Assembly: GCF_041287255.1 (NCBI RefSeq)
Contig: NZ_JBGGTX010000004.1
Location: forward strand, 372,001-436,000
From: Tamlana flava
GTDB taxonomy: Bacteria > Bacteroidota > Bacteroidia > Flavobacteriales > Flavobacteriaceae
Reading direction: 5' to 3'
Length of the DNA stretch: 64,000 nt
Part shown: positions 35,260-45,094 of the stretch, piece after piece
Position numbering within the stretch: the stretch's first letter is position 1
Layout: each line of letters begins with the position of its first letter
Notes under the pieces: model-generated
Seen by the model: the letters and a program-made list of their open reading frames with translations, nothing else
Database searches by the model: none
What the model was told of the DNA's origin: nothing
Position numbers and translations under genes: made by a program

Positions 35260-36189
35260 ATGAAAAAACATGTTTTAATTATCATGCTGCTTTCCGTAGC
35301 TTTAATGTATTCCCAAAAAAAAGAAAAGAACGGTACAGTTTACAAAGAGCACCCGGCAATTGTAGCGGTAGAGGCTATGCAACAAGCTGATATCGCAGGA
35401 GATGTAGAAAAAGTAGCATCTTATCTGTCTGATGATTTTAAAGGCTATAACGGAATCACCAGGAACAAAAATGATAAAGGAACGAATAAGGAAGATTTTT
35501 TAAAATGGGTAGAAAACAGAAGTAAGTGGACAGTGTATAGGAGTTTGTCAAGAAACGGCCAAGCTTATCCAGATGCGATAGAATATAAAGACGGGAAAAC
35601 TTGGGTGCAAACTTGGGATTATTTAAAAGGCGTGCATGATGCTACAGGGGTTAAAGTTGAAATGCCTGTTCATAATTTGTATAGATTGAATGATGAGGGT
35701 AAAATAGAACTAGCCATATATTATAATTATCCAGTTGGAAGAGATATCCGAAGTGCATTTTCCACAAGAACAAATGGAACACTCTATAATGAACACGAGT
35801 ATATAAATAAAGTTAGAAGAATGTTCGCTGCCTTTGAAAATAATGATTTAGAAAAGGCCTATAGTTACATGGCTGAAGATGCCAGTTTTACAGGACTTGA
35901 AATGCCTGTAGGCGAGAGCATTGGTTTGGAAGAACTTAAGGAACGTAATAAAAAATTTCTCGAAAAATATGAGATTGAAAGCATTGATGTAGTGGGTTAT
36001 CCAGATTTATTACACTATGAAATGGGTGATGGTTATACCGTTCAGTCATGGTGGAATTTTAGATTAATCAGAAAATCTGACAAAAAGAAATTTGTTATAC
36101 CTGCCATGTATACACATGACTTTAATGATGAAGGCAAGATTGAAAGGGGAATTTCCTATATAAGCACCAAAGCATTGGATGCCAAATAA
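35260..36189 (+). CDS. Secreted protein with two NTF2/SnoaL-like domains
   Basis: This 309-residue protein has a signal peptide (1-18, MYS|QKKEK). Two similar halves, each about 130 residues, look like SnoaL/NTF2 cone domains: the first with AVEAMQQADIAGDVEKVASYLSD, the second with VRRMFAAFENNDLEKAYSYM. Corresponding strands are GKTWVQTWDYL and GYTVQSWWNF. Such domains bind small hydrophobic ligands or act as isomerases or hydrolases, but no catalytic set is recognisable. It is a single-gene unit ending in a strong terminator. Confidence 0.75.
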   Translation: MKKHVLIIMLLSVALMYSQKKEKNGTVYKEHPAIVAVEAMQQADIAGDVEKVASYLSDDFKGYNGITRNKNDKGTNKEDFLKWVENRSKWTVYRSLSRNGQAYPDAIEYKDGKTWVQTWDYLKGVHDATGVKVEMPVHNLYRLNDEGKIELAIYYNYPVGRDIRSAFSTRTNGTLYNEHEYINKVRRMFAAFENNDLEKAYSYMAEDASFTGLEMPVGESIGLEELKERNKKFLEKYEIESIDVVGYPDLLHYEMGDGYTVQSWWNFRLIRKSDKKKFVIPAMYTHDFNDEGKIERGISYISTKALDAK

Positions 36190-36201
36190 AATTTTATAAT
36201 T

Positions 36202-36235
36202 AAAAAGAAGCCTTCTCATCAGAAGGCTTCTTTTT
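36202..36235. terminator. Bidirectional terminator
   Basis: AAAAAGAAGCCTTCT-CATC-AGAAGGCTTCTTTTT is a perfect 15-base stem between the convergent NTF2-like and DinB genes. Confidence 0.95.
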
Positions 36236-36248
36236 AAAGTGCCTTAAA

Positions 36249-36800
36249 TTATAAGTCATCTGTAAAATGCCGTTTACTTTTTGCTTGACTGAATTTGTTT
36301 TGGTTATATTTTGATGAATCTCCTTTTGGGATAGAAAGTGATTTCCATTCATCACCTTTTATTAATTTTCCTAAAAACACAATTTGACCAACATGATAGG
36401 AATAATGGGCCAATTGTCTATTAAGGGCTTCAATAACAGTGTGTCCACCATTTCTAATATAGATTATATGCTCTAAATCTTTTTTCTCTAAAGGATTGAT
36501 TGCATTAAACAAACAATACCAACCGCTTTCCCAAGCAGCTATGATTTCTTCTTTTGTTTGGTAACTGTCAATAAATTCATCATCGCGTTTTCTCCAAGTT
36601 TTTTCACCGTCCTCAGTTAAAAAGTTGGTCCATCTGCTCAACATATTTCCAACCATATGTTTTACAATTATCGAAATGCTATTGGCGTCCTCATTGCTTT
36701 GCCATAACATTTCGTCAAAAGTTAATTGGCTAAAGGTTTTATCACCCAAACTTTTATAGTATTCAAATTGTTTTGTGATGCTAGTTAAATAACTTTCCAT
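36249..36800 (-). CDS. DinB-like protein (DUF1572)
   Basis: This 183-residue four-helix protein is of the DinB/DUF1572 type. Histidines that could form the metal site appear as IVKHMVGNMLSRW and RQLAHYSYHVGQIVFLGK, the latter being the typical third-helix motif. The DinB superfamily includes thiol transferases and metal-dependent hydrolases, most without known substrate. It lies 17 bases after msrB on the same strand and is probably co-transcribed, which hints at thiol or oxidative-stress use. Confidence 0.8.
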   Translation of the reverse strand: MESYLTSITKQFEYYKSLGDKTFSQLTFDEMLWQSNEDANSISIIVKHMVGNMLSRWTNFLTEDGEKTWRKRDDEFIDSYQTKEEIIAAWESGWYCLFNAINPLEKKDLEHIIYIRNGGHTVIEALNRQLAHYSYHVGQIVFLGKLIKGDEWKSLSIPKGDSSKYNQNKFSQAKSKRHFTDDL

Positions 36801-36817
36801 TTAAAAATAAATATGGT

Positions 36818-37288
36818 TTAGTCTTTCCGAATGAATTTCAACGCAACTCCATTAATGCAGTGACGCTTTCCTGTTGTTTCCCTAGGGCCATCATTAAATA
36901 CGTGGCCTAAATGGCCACCACAGGTTGCGCAATGTTCTTCGGTTCCGTAAAAGGAATGCGATGGACTCGCATAAGCTACATTACCCTTAATTTCTTGGTC
37001 AAAACTGGGCCATCCGGTGCCAGAATCAAATTTGTGCTCACTTTTAAACAAAGGCGTATCGCAACCTTTGCATATGTAAACACCTTCTTCATAGTTTTTG
37101 TTTAGCGGGCTGCTAAATGCACGTTCAGTACCAGCTTTTCTCAAAACATAAAACTCTTTTTCGGTAAGTTGGGTTTTCCATTCCGCTTCAGTTTTAACTA
37201 CAGTATATTCTTTTTTTGATGGTTTTTGTGTGTTTCCTTTGCAATTAAAGACTAATAAAACTAAGGTAAGTAAAAGTATTTTCTTCAT
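36818..37288 (-). CDS. msrB: Peptide methionine-(R)-S-oxide reductase, lipoprotein
   Basis: This 156-residue MsrB has a lipoprotein signal ending at C16 (LVFNC|KGN). The zinc cysteines are C73/C76 (CKGCDTPL) and C120/C123 (CATCGGHLGHVF); the catalytic cysteine is C144 in RHCINGVALKF. GTGWPSF and the His in HSFYG are also conserved. The lipid anchor places it in the periplasm or outer membrane, where it repairs oxidised methionine in exported proteins. No resolving cysteine besides the zinc set is obvious. Co-transcribed with the DinB-like gene. Confidence 0.93.
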   Translation of the reverse strand: MKKILLLTLVLLVFNCKGNTQKPSKKEYTVVKTEAEWKTQLTEKEFYVLRKAGTERAFSSPLNKNYEEGVYICKGCDTPLFKSEHKFDSGTGWPSFDQEIKGNVAYASPSHSFYGTEEHCATCGGHLGHVFNDGPRETTGKRHCINGVALKFIRKD

Positions 37289-37441
37289 TTTTTGTTTTTG
37301 ATAACAGTCGTTGATAAGTTAAAAACTTTACAAATTAAAAGTCAGAATTAATTTATGGTCTTGTGACGAATAAATGCAAATTGTGTCATAAAATTAAGGT
37401 ATGATTTTTGTATTTTTAACAACAATAAAAAATTTAAAATA

Positions 37442-38260
37442 ATGAAGCTGAAAAAAGCATTTTTAATATTAGGCATGGTCTTGGTTGCAATATCCTGTGC
37501 AACAAATCCATTCACCGGAAAAAAAACCATGGCTTTGGTGCCAAATTCTCAATTATTTCCAACGTCTTTTGCACAATATAATCAGTTTTTGAGTGAAAAT
37601 AAAGTGGTAACTGGCACTTCCGAAGCCGCTATGGTAACTCGAGTTGGTCAGCGCATTGCCGTTGCGGCAGAACGTTATTTAAATGCTAACGGGCATCAAG
37701 GTTATCTTAACGATTATAAATGGGAATATAACTTAGTTGAAGATAAAACCGTAAATGCTTGGTGTATGCCTGGGGGGAAAATAGTTGTTTATACAGGTAT
37801 TTTGCCCATTGCAAAAAACGAAACCGGTTTGGCAGCTATTATGGGACACGAGGTGGCTCACGCTTTGGCAAATCATGGGCAACAGCGCATGAGTGCAGGC
37901 ATGTTACAACAATTGGGTGCCGTAGCGGGCAATATTGCCATTCAAGATGAAAAATCAAGAAATGCGTTTAATCAATATTATGGAGTGGGTTCTACGGTTG
38001 GTGTTATGTTGCCTTTTAGTAGGGCGCATGAAACCGAGGCGGATAACATTGGGGTATACTTAATGGCCATTGCTGGTTATAACCCGACAGAGGCTGCAGA
38101 ACTTTGGAAACGTATGAAAGCTAATAGCGGGGGACAAGCACCACCAGAAATTTTGAGCACACACCCTTCCAACGATTCGCGCATAGCAAATCTTGAGGCA
38201 ATAGCTCCGAAAGCTATTGCCGAAGCGAAGAAATTCGGAATAACTTCATTTAGGGAATAG
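37442..38260 (+). CDS. M48 family zinc metalloprotease lipoprotein
   Basis: This 272-residue lipoprotein (C19 in VAISC|ATNPF) has the HEXXH zinc motif H136-E137-x-x-H140 (IMGHEVAHALANHG) and the downstream third-ligand segment AHETEADNIGVYLMAIAGY. NAWCMPGGKIVVYTGIL is typical of the BepA/YcaL/LoiP group, which handles misfolded outer-membrane proteins. It has no TPR tail, unlike BepA, so the LoiP/YcaL-like type is closer. Probably located at the periplasmic side of a membrane. Confidence 0.9.
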   Translation: MKLKKAFLILGMVLVAISCATNPFTGKKTMALVPNSQLFPTSFAQYNQFLSENKVVTGTSEAAMVTRVGQRIAVAAERYLNANGHQGYLNDYKWEYNLVEDKTVNAWCMPGGKIVVYTGILPIAKNETGLAAIMGHEVAHALANHGQQRMSAGMLQQLGAVAGNIAIQDEKSRNAFNQYYGVGSTVGVMLPFSRAHETEADNIGVYLMAIAGYNPTEAAELWKRMKANSGGQAPPEILSTHPSNDSRIANLEAIAPKAIAEAKKFGITSFRE

Positions 38261-38296
38261 TTGCTGCTATTCAAATAAAAATTTTAGTTACTTTAG

Positions 38297-38326
38297 AAGC
38301 TGCTAATAAAAGGCAGCTTTTTTTTT
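38297..38326 (+). terminator. Terminator between M48 protease and MFS genes
   Basis: AAGCTGC (38297-38303) and GCAGCTT (38313-38319) are followed by T to 38326. The T run touches the ATG of the next gene, which is unusual. Confidence 0.85.
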
Positions 38327-39637
38327 ATGGATCAGCTAAAAAAAGGAAGTAAAAAACTTCTTAATGCTTGGGCGTTTTACGATTGGGCAAATTCCGTTTA
38401 TACACTCACCATAGCCTCATCTATTTTTCCCATTTTCTATTCAGCTTTATTTATATCAAGTGCTTCGGAAATTAAAACGGTTTGGGCTTTTGGTTATGAG
38501 TTCAAAAGCACCGCGTTAATTACGTTTGTAACCGCATTTACTTTTTTGGTAGTTTCTGTAATGTCCCCAGTGCTTTCAGGAATCGCAGATTATGTTGGTA
38601 ATAAAAAGAACTTTTTAAAGTTTTTCTGCTATGTTGGTAGCGCAGGTTGTATTGGCTTGTATTGGTTTGATATTTCCCCGAGTGGTATACATTTAAGTTT
38701 GCTGTTTTACTTTATGGGGCTTATAGGTTATTGGGGCAGTTTGGTGTTTTACAACTCGTATCTTCCAGATATAGCATTTCCTGAACAGCAAGATAGTGTT
38801 AGTGCTAAAGGGTTTTCAATGGGTTATGTAGGTAGTGTTATTTTGTTGATTGTTAACCTGATTATGGTAATGACGCAAAGCGAGGGTGTGGCAAAAATGC
38901 AAATGATGCGTTATTCGTTTATTACCGTTGGAATTTGGTGGGCTTTATTTAGCCAATATACATTTTATTATCTGCCAAAAGGAGCTTCTTCAGGACATAA
39001 AGTTACTACTTCGGTTATTTTTAATGGTCTGAAAGAGTTGAAACAAGTATGGGAACAACTCAAAGAAAACCTTCGTTTAAAACGTTATTTGTATGCTTTT
39101 TTTGTGTTTAGCATGGCTGTGCAAACCATTATGCTTGTTGCAGTCTATTTTGGTGAAGAAGAAATTGCGTGGGACAGCGATGGTGAAAAAACCACAGGAT
39201 TAATTGTTAGTATATTGGTTATTCAGTTAGTGGCTATTGTGGGAGCTATATTGACTTCAAGGGCTTCAGCTAAATTTGGTAACATTAAAGCCTTAATTGC
39301 CGTTAATTTTATTTGGATGTCCTTATGTTTTTATGCCTATTTTATGGTAACACCTTTGCAGTTTTATATTGCAGCCGGAATTGTTGGTTTGGTTATGGGG
39401 GGCATTCAATCTTTGGCACGTTCAACATATTCTAAATTTTTACCAGAAACAGATGATACTACATCATACTTTAGTTTTTATGATGTGGCCGAAAAGATTG
39501 GGATTGTTATTGGCATGGTCATTTTCGCCTTTATAGATCAGTTAACGGGCAGTATGAGAAATGGTATATTATTTTTATTTATCTTCTTTTTATCCGGGAT
39601 TATATTGTTGTTTCGGGTTCCAAAATCAAGTTATTAG
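38327..39637 (+). CDS. MFS transporter (UMF1/Atg22-like)
   Basis: This 436-residue inner-membrane protein has about 12 helices. The N-terminal KLLNAWAFYDWANSVYTLTIASSIFP pattern, split here into WAFYDWANS and the following helix, is characteristic of the Atg22/UMF1 branch of the MFS, whose Bacteroidota members are of unknown substrate. GIQSLARSTYSKFLPE in the second half is also typical. The start codon follows directly on a terminator T run, so translation must begin on a leaderless or read-through mRNA. No regulatory site was seen. Confidence 0.88.
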   Translation: MDQLKKGSKKLLNAWAFYDWANSVYTLTIASSIFPIFYSALFISSASEIKTVWAFGYEFKSTALITFVTAFTFLVVSVMSPVLSGIADYVGNKKNFLKFFCYVGSAGCIGLYWFDISPSGIHLSLLFYFMGLIGYWGSLVFYNSYLPDIAFPEQQDSVSAKGFSMGYVGSVILLIVNLIMVMTQSEGVAKMQMMRYSFITVGIWWALFSQYTFYYLPKGASSGHKVTTSVIFNGLKELKQVWEQLKENLRLKRYLYAFFVFSMAVQTIMLVAVYFGEEEIAWDSDGEKTTGLIVSILVIQLVAIVGAILTSRASAKFGNIKALIAVNFIWMSLCFYAYFMVTPLQFYIAAGIVGLVMGGIQSLARSTYSKFLPETDDTTSYFSFYDVAEKIGIVIGMVIFAFIDQLTGSMRNGILFLFIFFLSGIILLFRVPKSSY

Positions 39638-39647
39638 GGATGAATTA

Positions 39648-39679
39648 AAAAAGCCCGTATTATCACTAACACGGGCTTT
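39648..39679 (-). terminator. Terminator of clpC
   Basis: AAAGCCCGT and ACGGGCTTT form the stem. Read on the minus strand it ends in six T, so it mainly serves clpC; the MFS gene may use it in reverse. Confidence 0.8.
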
Positions 39680-39704
39680 GCTGTTATTCTATTCAATATT
39701 AGAT

Positions 39705-42251
39705 TTAAGATTCAGTGGGCTTTTCGGCCTTTTTAATTGAAATTTTTAATTCTTCAGTTTTATTATCTAAATCAATATTGATTTCATCACCTTCTTGAAG
39801 ATTTGAAGCCACAATTTCCTCTGCTAGGGCGTCTTCAACATATTTTTGAATTGCTCTTTTTAAAGGCCGTGCACCATATTGTTTGTCAAAGCCTTTTTCA
39901 GCTATAAAATCTTTAGCTGACTTGGTCAAGGTTAATTGATAGCCCAATCCATTAATTCTAAGCAAAAGCTTTTCTAGCTCAATATCAATGATTTTGTTTA
40001 TGTCTTCTTTCTCTAACGGGTTGAAAACTACGACATCATCAATTCTATTTAAAAACTCAGGGGCAAAAGACTTTTTGAGTGCGTTCTCAATAACGCTTCT
40101 TGCATTGGCATCTTCCTGGGCCTTTTGCGATGCAGTACCAAATCCAATGCCTGTTCCAAAATCTTTAAGTTTTCTGGCTCCAATGTTGGATGTCATAATA
40201 ATAATAGTATTTCTAAAATCAATTTTTCTGCCCAAACTATCTGTTAAATATCCATCGTCAAGCACTTGCAAGAGCATATTAAATACATCTGGATGCGCTT
40301 TTTCAATTTCATCTAAAAGAATAACCGCATAAGGTTTGCGTCTAACTTTTTCAGTTAGTTGTCCGCCTTCTTCGTAGCCAACATATCCTGGAGGTGCACC
40401 AATTAATCTAGAAATGGCAAATTTTTCCATGTATTCGCTCATGTCTATTCTAATCAGAGAATCTTCACTATCAAATAATTCACGGGACAATACTTTTGCC
40501 AATTGTGTTTTTCCAACACCAGTTTGCCCCAAGAAAATAAATGAACCAATTGGTTTATTGGGGTCTTTAAGTCCGGCACGGTTGCGCTGTATGGCCTTAA
40601 CAACCTTTGAGACGGCTTCATCCTGACCAATAACTTTGCCTTTAATAAGGTTTGGTAGTTGGGCAAGTTTATTGATTTCAGTTTGGGCAATTCTATTAAC
40701 GGGAACACCTGTCATCATGGAAACTACATCTGCAACATTATCTTCCGTTACAACCTCACGGTGTTGCTTGGTGTCTTCTTCCCATTTCTCTTGGGCAATG
40801 GCCAATTCTTTTTCAAGTCGCTTTTCATCATCTCTCAATTTAGCGGCTTCCTCGTATTTTTGCTTTCTAACAACGGCATTTTTAGTCTCTTTAATGGCCT
40901 CAAGTTGCTTTTCAAGCTCTATGATTTGTTTAGGCACATCTATATTTGTGATGTGTACGCGAGAACCTGCCTCATCCAAAGCGTCAATGGCCTTATCTGG
41001 TAAGAAACGTTCGGTCATGTATCGGTTTGTCAATTTCACACAAGCTTCAATGGCATCTGGAGTGTAATCAACATTGTGATGGTCTTCATATTTGGCCTTA
41101 ATGTTATTAAGGATTTCAATGGTTTCCTCAACAGAAGTGGGCTCCACAATTACCTTTTGAAAACGGCGCTCTAAAGCTCCATCTTTTTCTATATACTGTC
41201 TGTATTCATCCAGGGTAGTAGCTCCAATGCACTGAATTTCTCCACGTGCCAAAGCAGGTTTGAACATGTTTGATGCATCTAAACTTCCCGTTGCACCACC
41301 TGCTCCAACTATGGTGTGGATTTCGTCTATGAATAAAATAACATCATCATTTTTTTCAAGCTCGTTCATCACAGCTTTCATCCGCTCTTCAAACTGCCCG
41401 CGGTATTTAGTTCCAGCCACTAAACTCGCTAAATCAAGTGTTACCACACGCTTGTTAAAAAGAATTCGCGAAACTTTTCTTTTTACAATCCTAAGCGCTA
41501 AACCTTCTGCAATAGCAGATTTACCTACGCCGGGCTCACCAATTAAAAGCGGGTTGTTTTTCTTCCTTCTGCTTAAAACTTGGGAAACACGCTGAATTTC
41601 TTTTTCTCTACCTACAACGGGGTCAAGTTTGCCTTCCTCGGCCAAAGCGGTTAAATCACGTCCAAAGTTATCCAAAACAGGGGTTTTGGACTTTTTATTG
41701 CTTTTTCCAGCGGGAGCATTAAAAATGTCTTTTGAGGCTTCATCCTCAGGATTGTTGTCGTCATCCTGAAATGATTCGGCTTTGGGTTCTATATAATTAT
41801 TATCGTTTGTAATCATGAGTTTAAATTGTTCTTTAACATTATCGTAGTCAACTTTAAGCTTATTCAAAAGCTTGGTAGTGGGGTCGTTTTCGTTTCTTAA
41901 GATACAGAGCAAAAGATGCGCCGTGTTAATTGAGGTGCTTTGAAATAATTTAGCCTCTAAAAACGTTGTTTTTAAAGCACGTTCTGCTTGCCTTGTAAGA
42001 TGTAGGTTTTTCTTTTGGTTTGAAGCTACAGCAATATTGGGGTTAGCAGGACTTAAAATTTCAACCTTTCGCCTTAAATGGTTTAAATCAATTTCTAAGG
42101 CATTTAATATGTTAATGGCCTTGCCATTGCCGTCGCGCAAAAGGCCAAGCATTAAGTGCTCAGTACCAATGAAATCATGGCCTAAACGCAATGCTTCCTC
42201 CTTGCTGTATGCAATAACATCTTTTACTCTTGGGGAAAAATTATCATCCAT
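39705..42251 (-). CDS. clpC: ATP-dependent Clp protease ATPase subunit ClpC
   Basis: This 848-residue AAA+ unfoldase has an N-terminal double Clp_N repeat (residues 1-145). The first ATPase domain follows (GEPGVGKSAIAEGLA), with a short UVR-like coiled-coil middle (EEAAKLRDDEKRLEKEL) typical of ClpC rather than ClpB. The second ATPase domain has GQTGVGKTQLAK. The IGF loop (TGIGFGTAS), which docks on ClpP, is present, so it feeds a protease rather than acting only as a chaperone. An acidic insert with EDEASKDIFNAPAGK precedes the first ATPase domain. Single gene, divergent from gyrA. Confidence 0.93.
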   Translation of the reverse strand: MDDNFSPRVKDVIAYSKEEALRLGHDFIGTEHLMLGLLRDGNGKAINILNALEIDLNHLRRKVEILSPANPNIAVASNQKKNLHLTRQAERALKTTFLEAKLFQSTSINTAHLLLCILRNENDPTTKLLNKLKVDYDNVKEQFKLMITNDNNYIEPKAESFQDDDNNPEDEASKDIFNAPAGKSNKKSKTPVLDNFGRDLTALAEEGKLDPVVGREKEIQRVSQVLSRRKKNNPLLIGEPGVGKSAIAEGLALRIVKRKVSRILFNKRVVTLDLASLVAGTKYRGQFEERMKAVMNELEKNDDVILFIDEIHTIVGAGGATGSLDASNMFKPALARGEIQCIGATTLDEYRQYIEKDGALERRFQKVIVEPTSVEETIEILNNIKAKYEDHHNVDYTPDAIEACVKLTNRYMTERFLPDKAIDALDEAGSRVHITNIDVPKQIIELEKQLEAIKETKNAVVRKQKYEEAAKLRDDEKRLEKELAIAQEKWEEDTKQHREVVTEDNVADVVSMMTGVPVNRIAQTEINKLAQLPNLIKGKVIGQDEAVSKVVKAIQRNRAGLKDPNKPIGSFIFLGQTGVGKTQLAKVLSRELFDSEDSLIRIDMSEYMEKFAISRLIGAPPGYVGYEEGGQLTEKVRRKPYAVILLDEIEKAHPDVFNMLLQVLDDGYLTDSLGRKIDFRNTIIIMTSNIGARKLKDFGTGIGFGTASQKAQEDANARSVIENALKKSFAPEFLNRIDDVVVFNPLEKEDINKIIDIELEKLLLRINGLGYQLTLTKSAKDFIAEKGFDKQYGARPLKRAIQKYVEDALAEEIVASNLQEGDEINIDLDNKTEELKISIKKAEKPTES

Positions 42252-42509
42252 ATTCTTGTCCTTTCAGCATTAAAAATAGTAAAACATTTTACTAAAGGCA
42301 AAAACTATACCTTAAATTGTATCTAAAATGCTAATTGACGAAAAAAACTTTATAAAATCAAAATAATTAAAGGTTTACTTATCAACCGAAAAAGCATCCA
42401 AAATTGTTAATAAAAACATTAAAAATTACCATTGAAACACCAGTTGAAACTAATGAAATATTTATATTAGCATGTTTTGAAAAACTCGTAAAACTAAATT
42501 GAATTATTT

Positions 42510-45077
42510 ATGGCAGAAGGAGAAAAATTGATCCCTATTAACATTGAAGATGAGATGAAATCGGCTTACATTGACTATTCAATGTCGGTCATTGTGTCAC
42601 GTGCTTTACCAGATGTAAGAGATGGTTTAAAACCAGTTCACAGACGTGTACTTTATGGCATGCACGAACTAGGGGTTAGAGCAAATTCGGCACATAAAAA
42701 ATCAGCAAGAATAGTTGGAGAAGTTTTGGGAAAATACCATCCCCATGGTGATACATCGGTTTACGATGCCATGGTACGAATGGCCCAAGAATGGAGTTTG
42801 CGCTATATGCTAGTTGACGGGCAGGGAAATTTTGGTTCTATTGATGGTGATAGCCCAGCAGCAATGCGTTATACTGAAGCGCGTATGCGTAAAATATCTG
42901 AGGATATGTTGGCAGATATTGAAAAGGAAACAGTAGACCACCAATTAAATTTTGACGATACATTAAAGGAGCCAACAGTTTTGCCAACCCGTATTCCCGG
43001 GCTTTTGGTAAATGGAGCTTCAGGTATTGCCGTTGGTATGGCGACAAATATGCCTCCCCATAATATTACAGAGGTTGTAAATGGTACCATAGCATATATT
43101 GAGAACCCGGCTATTGAAGTTGATGAGCTTATTCAGCACGTTAAAGCGCCTGATTTTCCAACAGGTGGAACTATTTACGGTTACGATGGTGTTAAAGAAG
43201 CTTTCCAAACTGGGCGGGGACGTATCGTGATTCGTGCTAAAGCCAATGTTGAGGAAGTTAACGGGCGCGAGTGTATAGTGGTGACTGAAATTCCATACCA
43301 GGTCAACAAGGCAGATATGATTAAGAAAACTGCCGATTTGGTAAATGAGAAAAAACTTGAAGGTATTGCCACTATTCGAGATGAGTCTGATAGAAAGGGA
43401 ATGCGCATTGTTTATGTTTTAAAGCGTGATGCGATTCCGAACATTGTATTAAACAAATTATTTAAGTACACTTCGCTACAATCCTCATTTAGTGTTAATA
43501 ACATTGCGTTGGTTAATGGTCGTCCGCAATTATTGAACTTAAAGGATCTCATTCATTATTTTGTGGAGCACAGGCACGAAGTTGTTGTTAGACGTACAAC
43601 TTTTGAATTGCGTAAAGCTGAAGAACGCGCTCATATTTTAGAAGGTTTAATCATTGCATCCGATAACATCGATGAGGTTATCGCATTGATTAGAGCATCT
43701 TCAAATGCTGATGAAGCGCGCGAAAAATTAATGGAACGCTTTAAATTAACAGAAATTCAAGCTAAGGCCATTGTTGAAATGCGATTACGTCAGCTTACCG
43801 GATTGGAGCAAGATAAACTACGCTCTGAGTATGAGGAGTTGATGAAAACTATTGAAGACTTAAAGGATATCCTTGACAAAAAGGAAAGAAGAATGGATAT
43901 CATTAAACAAGAGTTGGAAGAGGTTAGAGATAAATATGGTGATGAGCGTCGTTCGACTATTGAGTATGCTGGTGGGGATTTAAGTATTGAAGATATGATT
44001 CCTGACGAAAAAGTGGTGATTACCATTTCACATGCAGGCTATATAAAGCGTACATCGCTTACCGAATACAAAACGCAGAACAGGGGAGGCGTTGGACAAA
44101 AGGCTTCAACCACTAGAAATGAAGATTTCTTGGAGCATCTTTTTGTGGGTACCAATCATCAATACATGTTGTTCTTCACCTTAAAAGGGAAGTGTTTCTG
44201 GATGAGGGTATACGAAATTCCGGAAGGAAGCAAAACTTCAAAAGGAAGAGCCATTCAAAACCTGATAAATATTGAGCAGGATGATAAAGTAATGGCCTTC
44301 ATCTGTACCCAAGATTTAAAGGATGAAGATTACATCAATAGCCATTATGTCATTATGGCTACTAAAAATGGTCAGGTTAAAAAAACTTCATTGGAACAGT
44401 ATTCCCGTCCGCGTACAAACGGTATAAATGCCATTACGATTAAGGATAATGATGAGTTGCTAGAGGCTAAATTAACAACCGGTAATAGCCAAGTTATGTT
44501 GGCATTGAAATCGGGTAAAGCCATTCGGTTTGAAGAAGCCAAAACAAGGCCAATGGGACGTAGCGCCTCCGGTGTTAGGGGAATTACCCTTGGTCATGAT
44601 AATGATGAAGTAATAGGAATGGTAACTATTGAAAACCCTCAAGAAGAGTCTGTTTTGGTGGTTTCGGAAAATGGTTATGGTAAGCGCACCTACATTGATG
44701 ACCCGGAAGATGGAGAACCCGTATACAGAATCACCAACAGGGGTGGAAAAGGTGTAAAAACCATTTCTATTACAGAAAAAACAGGTAAATTAGTAGCTAT
44801 TAAATCTGTAAATGATAATGACGATTTAATGATTATCAATAAATCAGGAATTGCCATTAGAATGGTGGTTGCCGATTTAAGAGTTATGGGAAGAGCGACT
44901 CAAGGGGTTAAATTAATTAATCTTAAAGGTACTGACTCTATTGCTGCTGTAGCCAAAGTAATGCGTGATGAAGAAGAAGTTGATGGAAATGATGCAGAAA
45001 GCCAAGATATTACTGGTGCTAGTGAAGATGGCACAACTCTTGATACCAACTTAGACAACAATAACACTGAAAGTTAA
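42510..45077 (+). CDS. gyrA: DNA gyrase subunit A
   Basis: This 855-residue protein has the catalytic tyrosine at Y121 (AAMRYTEARM) and a quinolone region HPHGDTSVYDAMVRMAQ in which T82 and D86 stand at the E. coli S83 and D87 positions. A GyrA box (QNRGGVG) opens the C-terminal beta-pinwheel, which separates it from ParC. The C-terminal tail is strongly acidic (DEEEVDGNDAESQDITG). It introduces negative supercoils with GyrB, which is not in this window. The TPR gene follows 18 bases downstream. A candidate -7 box TATATTAG lies at 42463-42470. Confidence 0.96.
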   Translation: MAEGEKLIPINIEDEMKSAYIDYSMSVIVSRALPDVRDGLKPVHRRVLYGMHELGVRANSAHKKSARIVGEVLGKYHPHGDTSVYDAMVRMAQEWSLRYMLVDGQGNFGSIDGDSPAAMRYTEARMRKISEDMLADIEKETVDHQLNFDDTLKEPTVLPTRIPGLLVNGASGIAVGMATNMPPHNITEVVNGTIAYIENPAIEVDELIQHVKAPDFPTGGTIYGYDGVKEAFQTGRGRIVIRAKANVEEVNGRECIVVTEIPYQVNKADMIKKTADLVNEKKLEGIATIRDESDRKGMRIVYVLKRDAIPNIVLNKLFKYTSLQSSFSVNNIALVNGRPQLLNLKDLIHYFVEHRHEVVVRRTTFELRKAEERAHILEGLIIASDNIDEVIALIRASSNADEAREKLMERFKLTEIQAKAIVEMRLRQLTGLEQDKLRSEYEELMKTIEDLKDILDKKERRMDIIKQELEEVRDKYGDERRSTIEYAGGDLSIEDMIPDEKVVITISHAGYIKRTSLTEYKTQNRGGVGQKASTTRNEDFLEHLFVGTNHQYMLFFTLKGKCFWMRVYEIPEGSKTSKGRAIQNLINIEQDDKVMAFICTQDLKDEDYINSHYVIMATKNGQVKKTSLEQYSRPRTNGINAITIKDNDELLEAKLTTGNSQVMLALKSGKAIRFEEAKTRPMGRSASGVRGITLGHDNDEVIGMVTIENPQEESVLVVSENGYGKRTYIDDPEDGEPVYRITNRGGKGVKTISITEKTGKLVAIKSVNDNDDLMIINKSGIAIRMVVADLRVMGRATQGVKLINLKGTDSIAAVAKVMRDEEEVDGNDAESQDITGASEDGTTLDTNLDNNNTES

Positions 45078-45094
45078 ATTAAATATTACAAAAA

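Noticed and set aside
40636..41067. 143-codon plus-strand frame
   Set aside because: Antisense to clpC; Ser-rich shadow translation.
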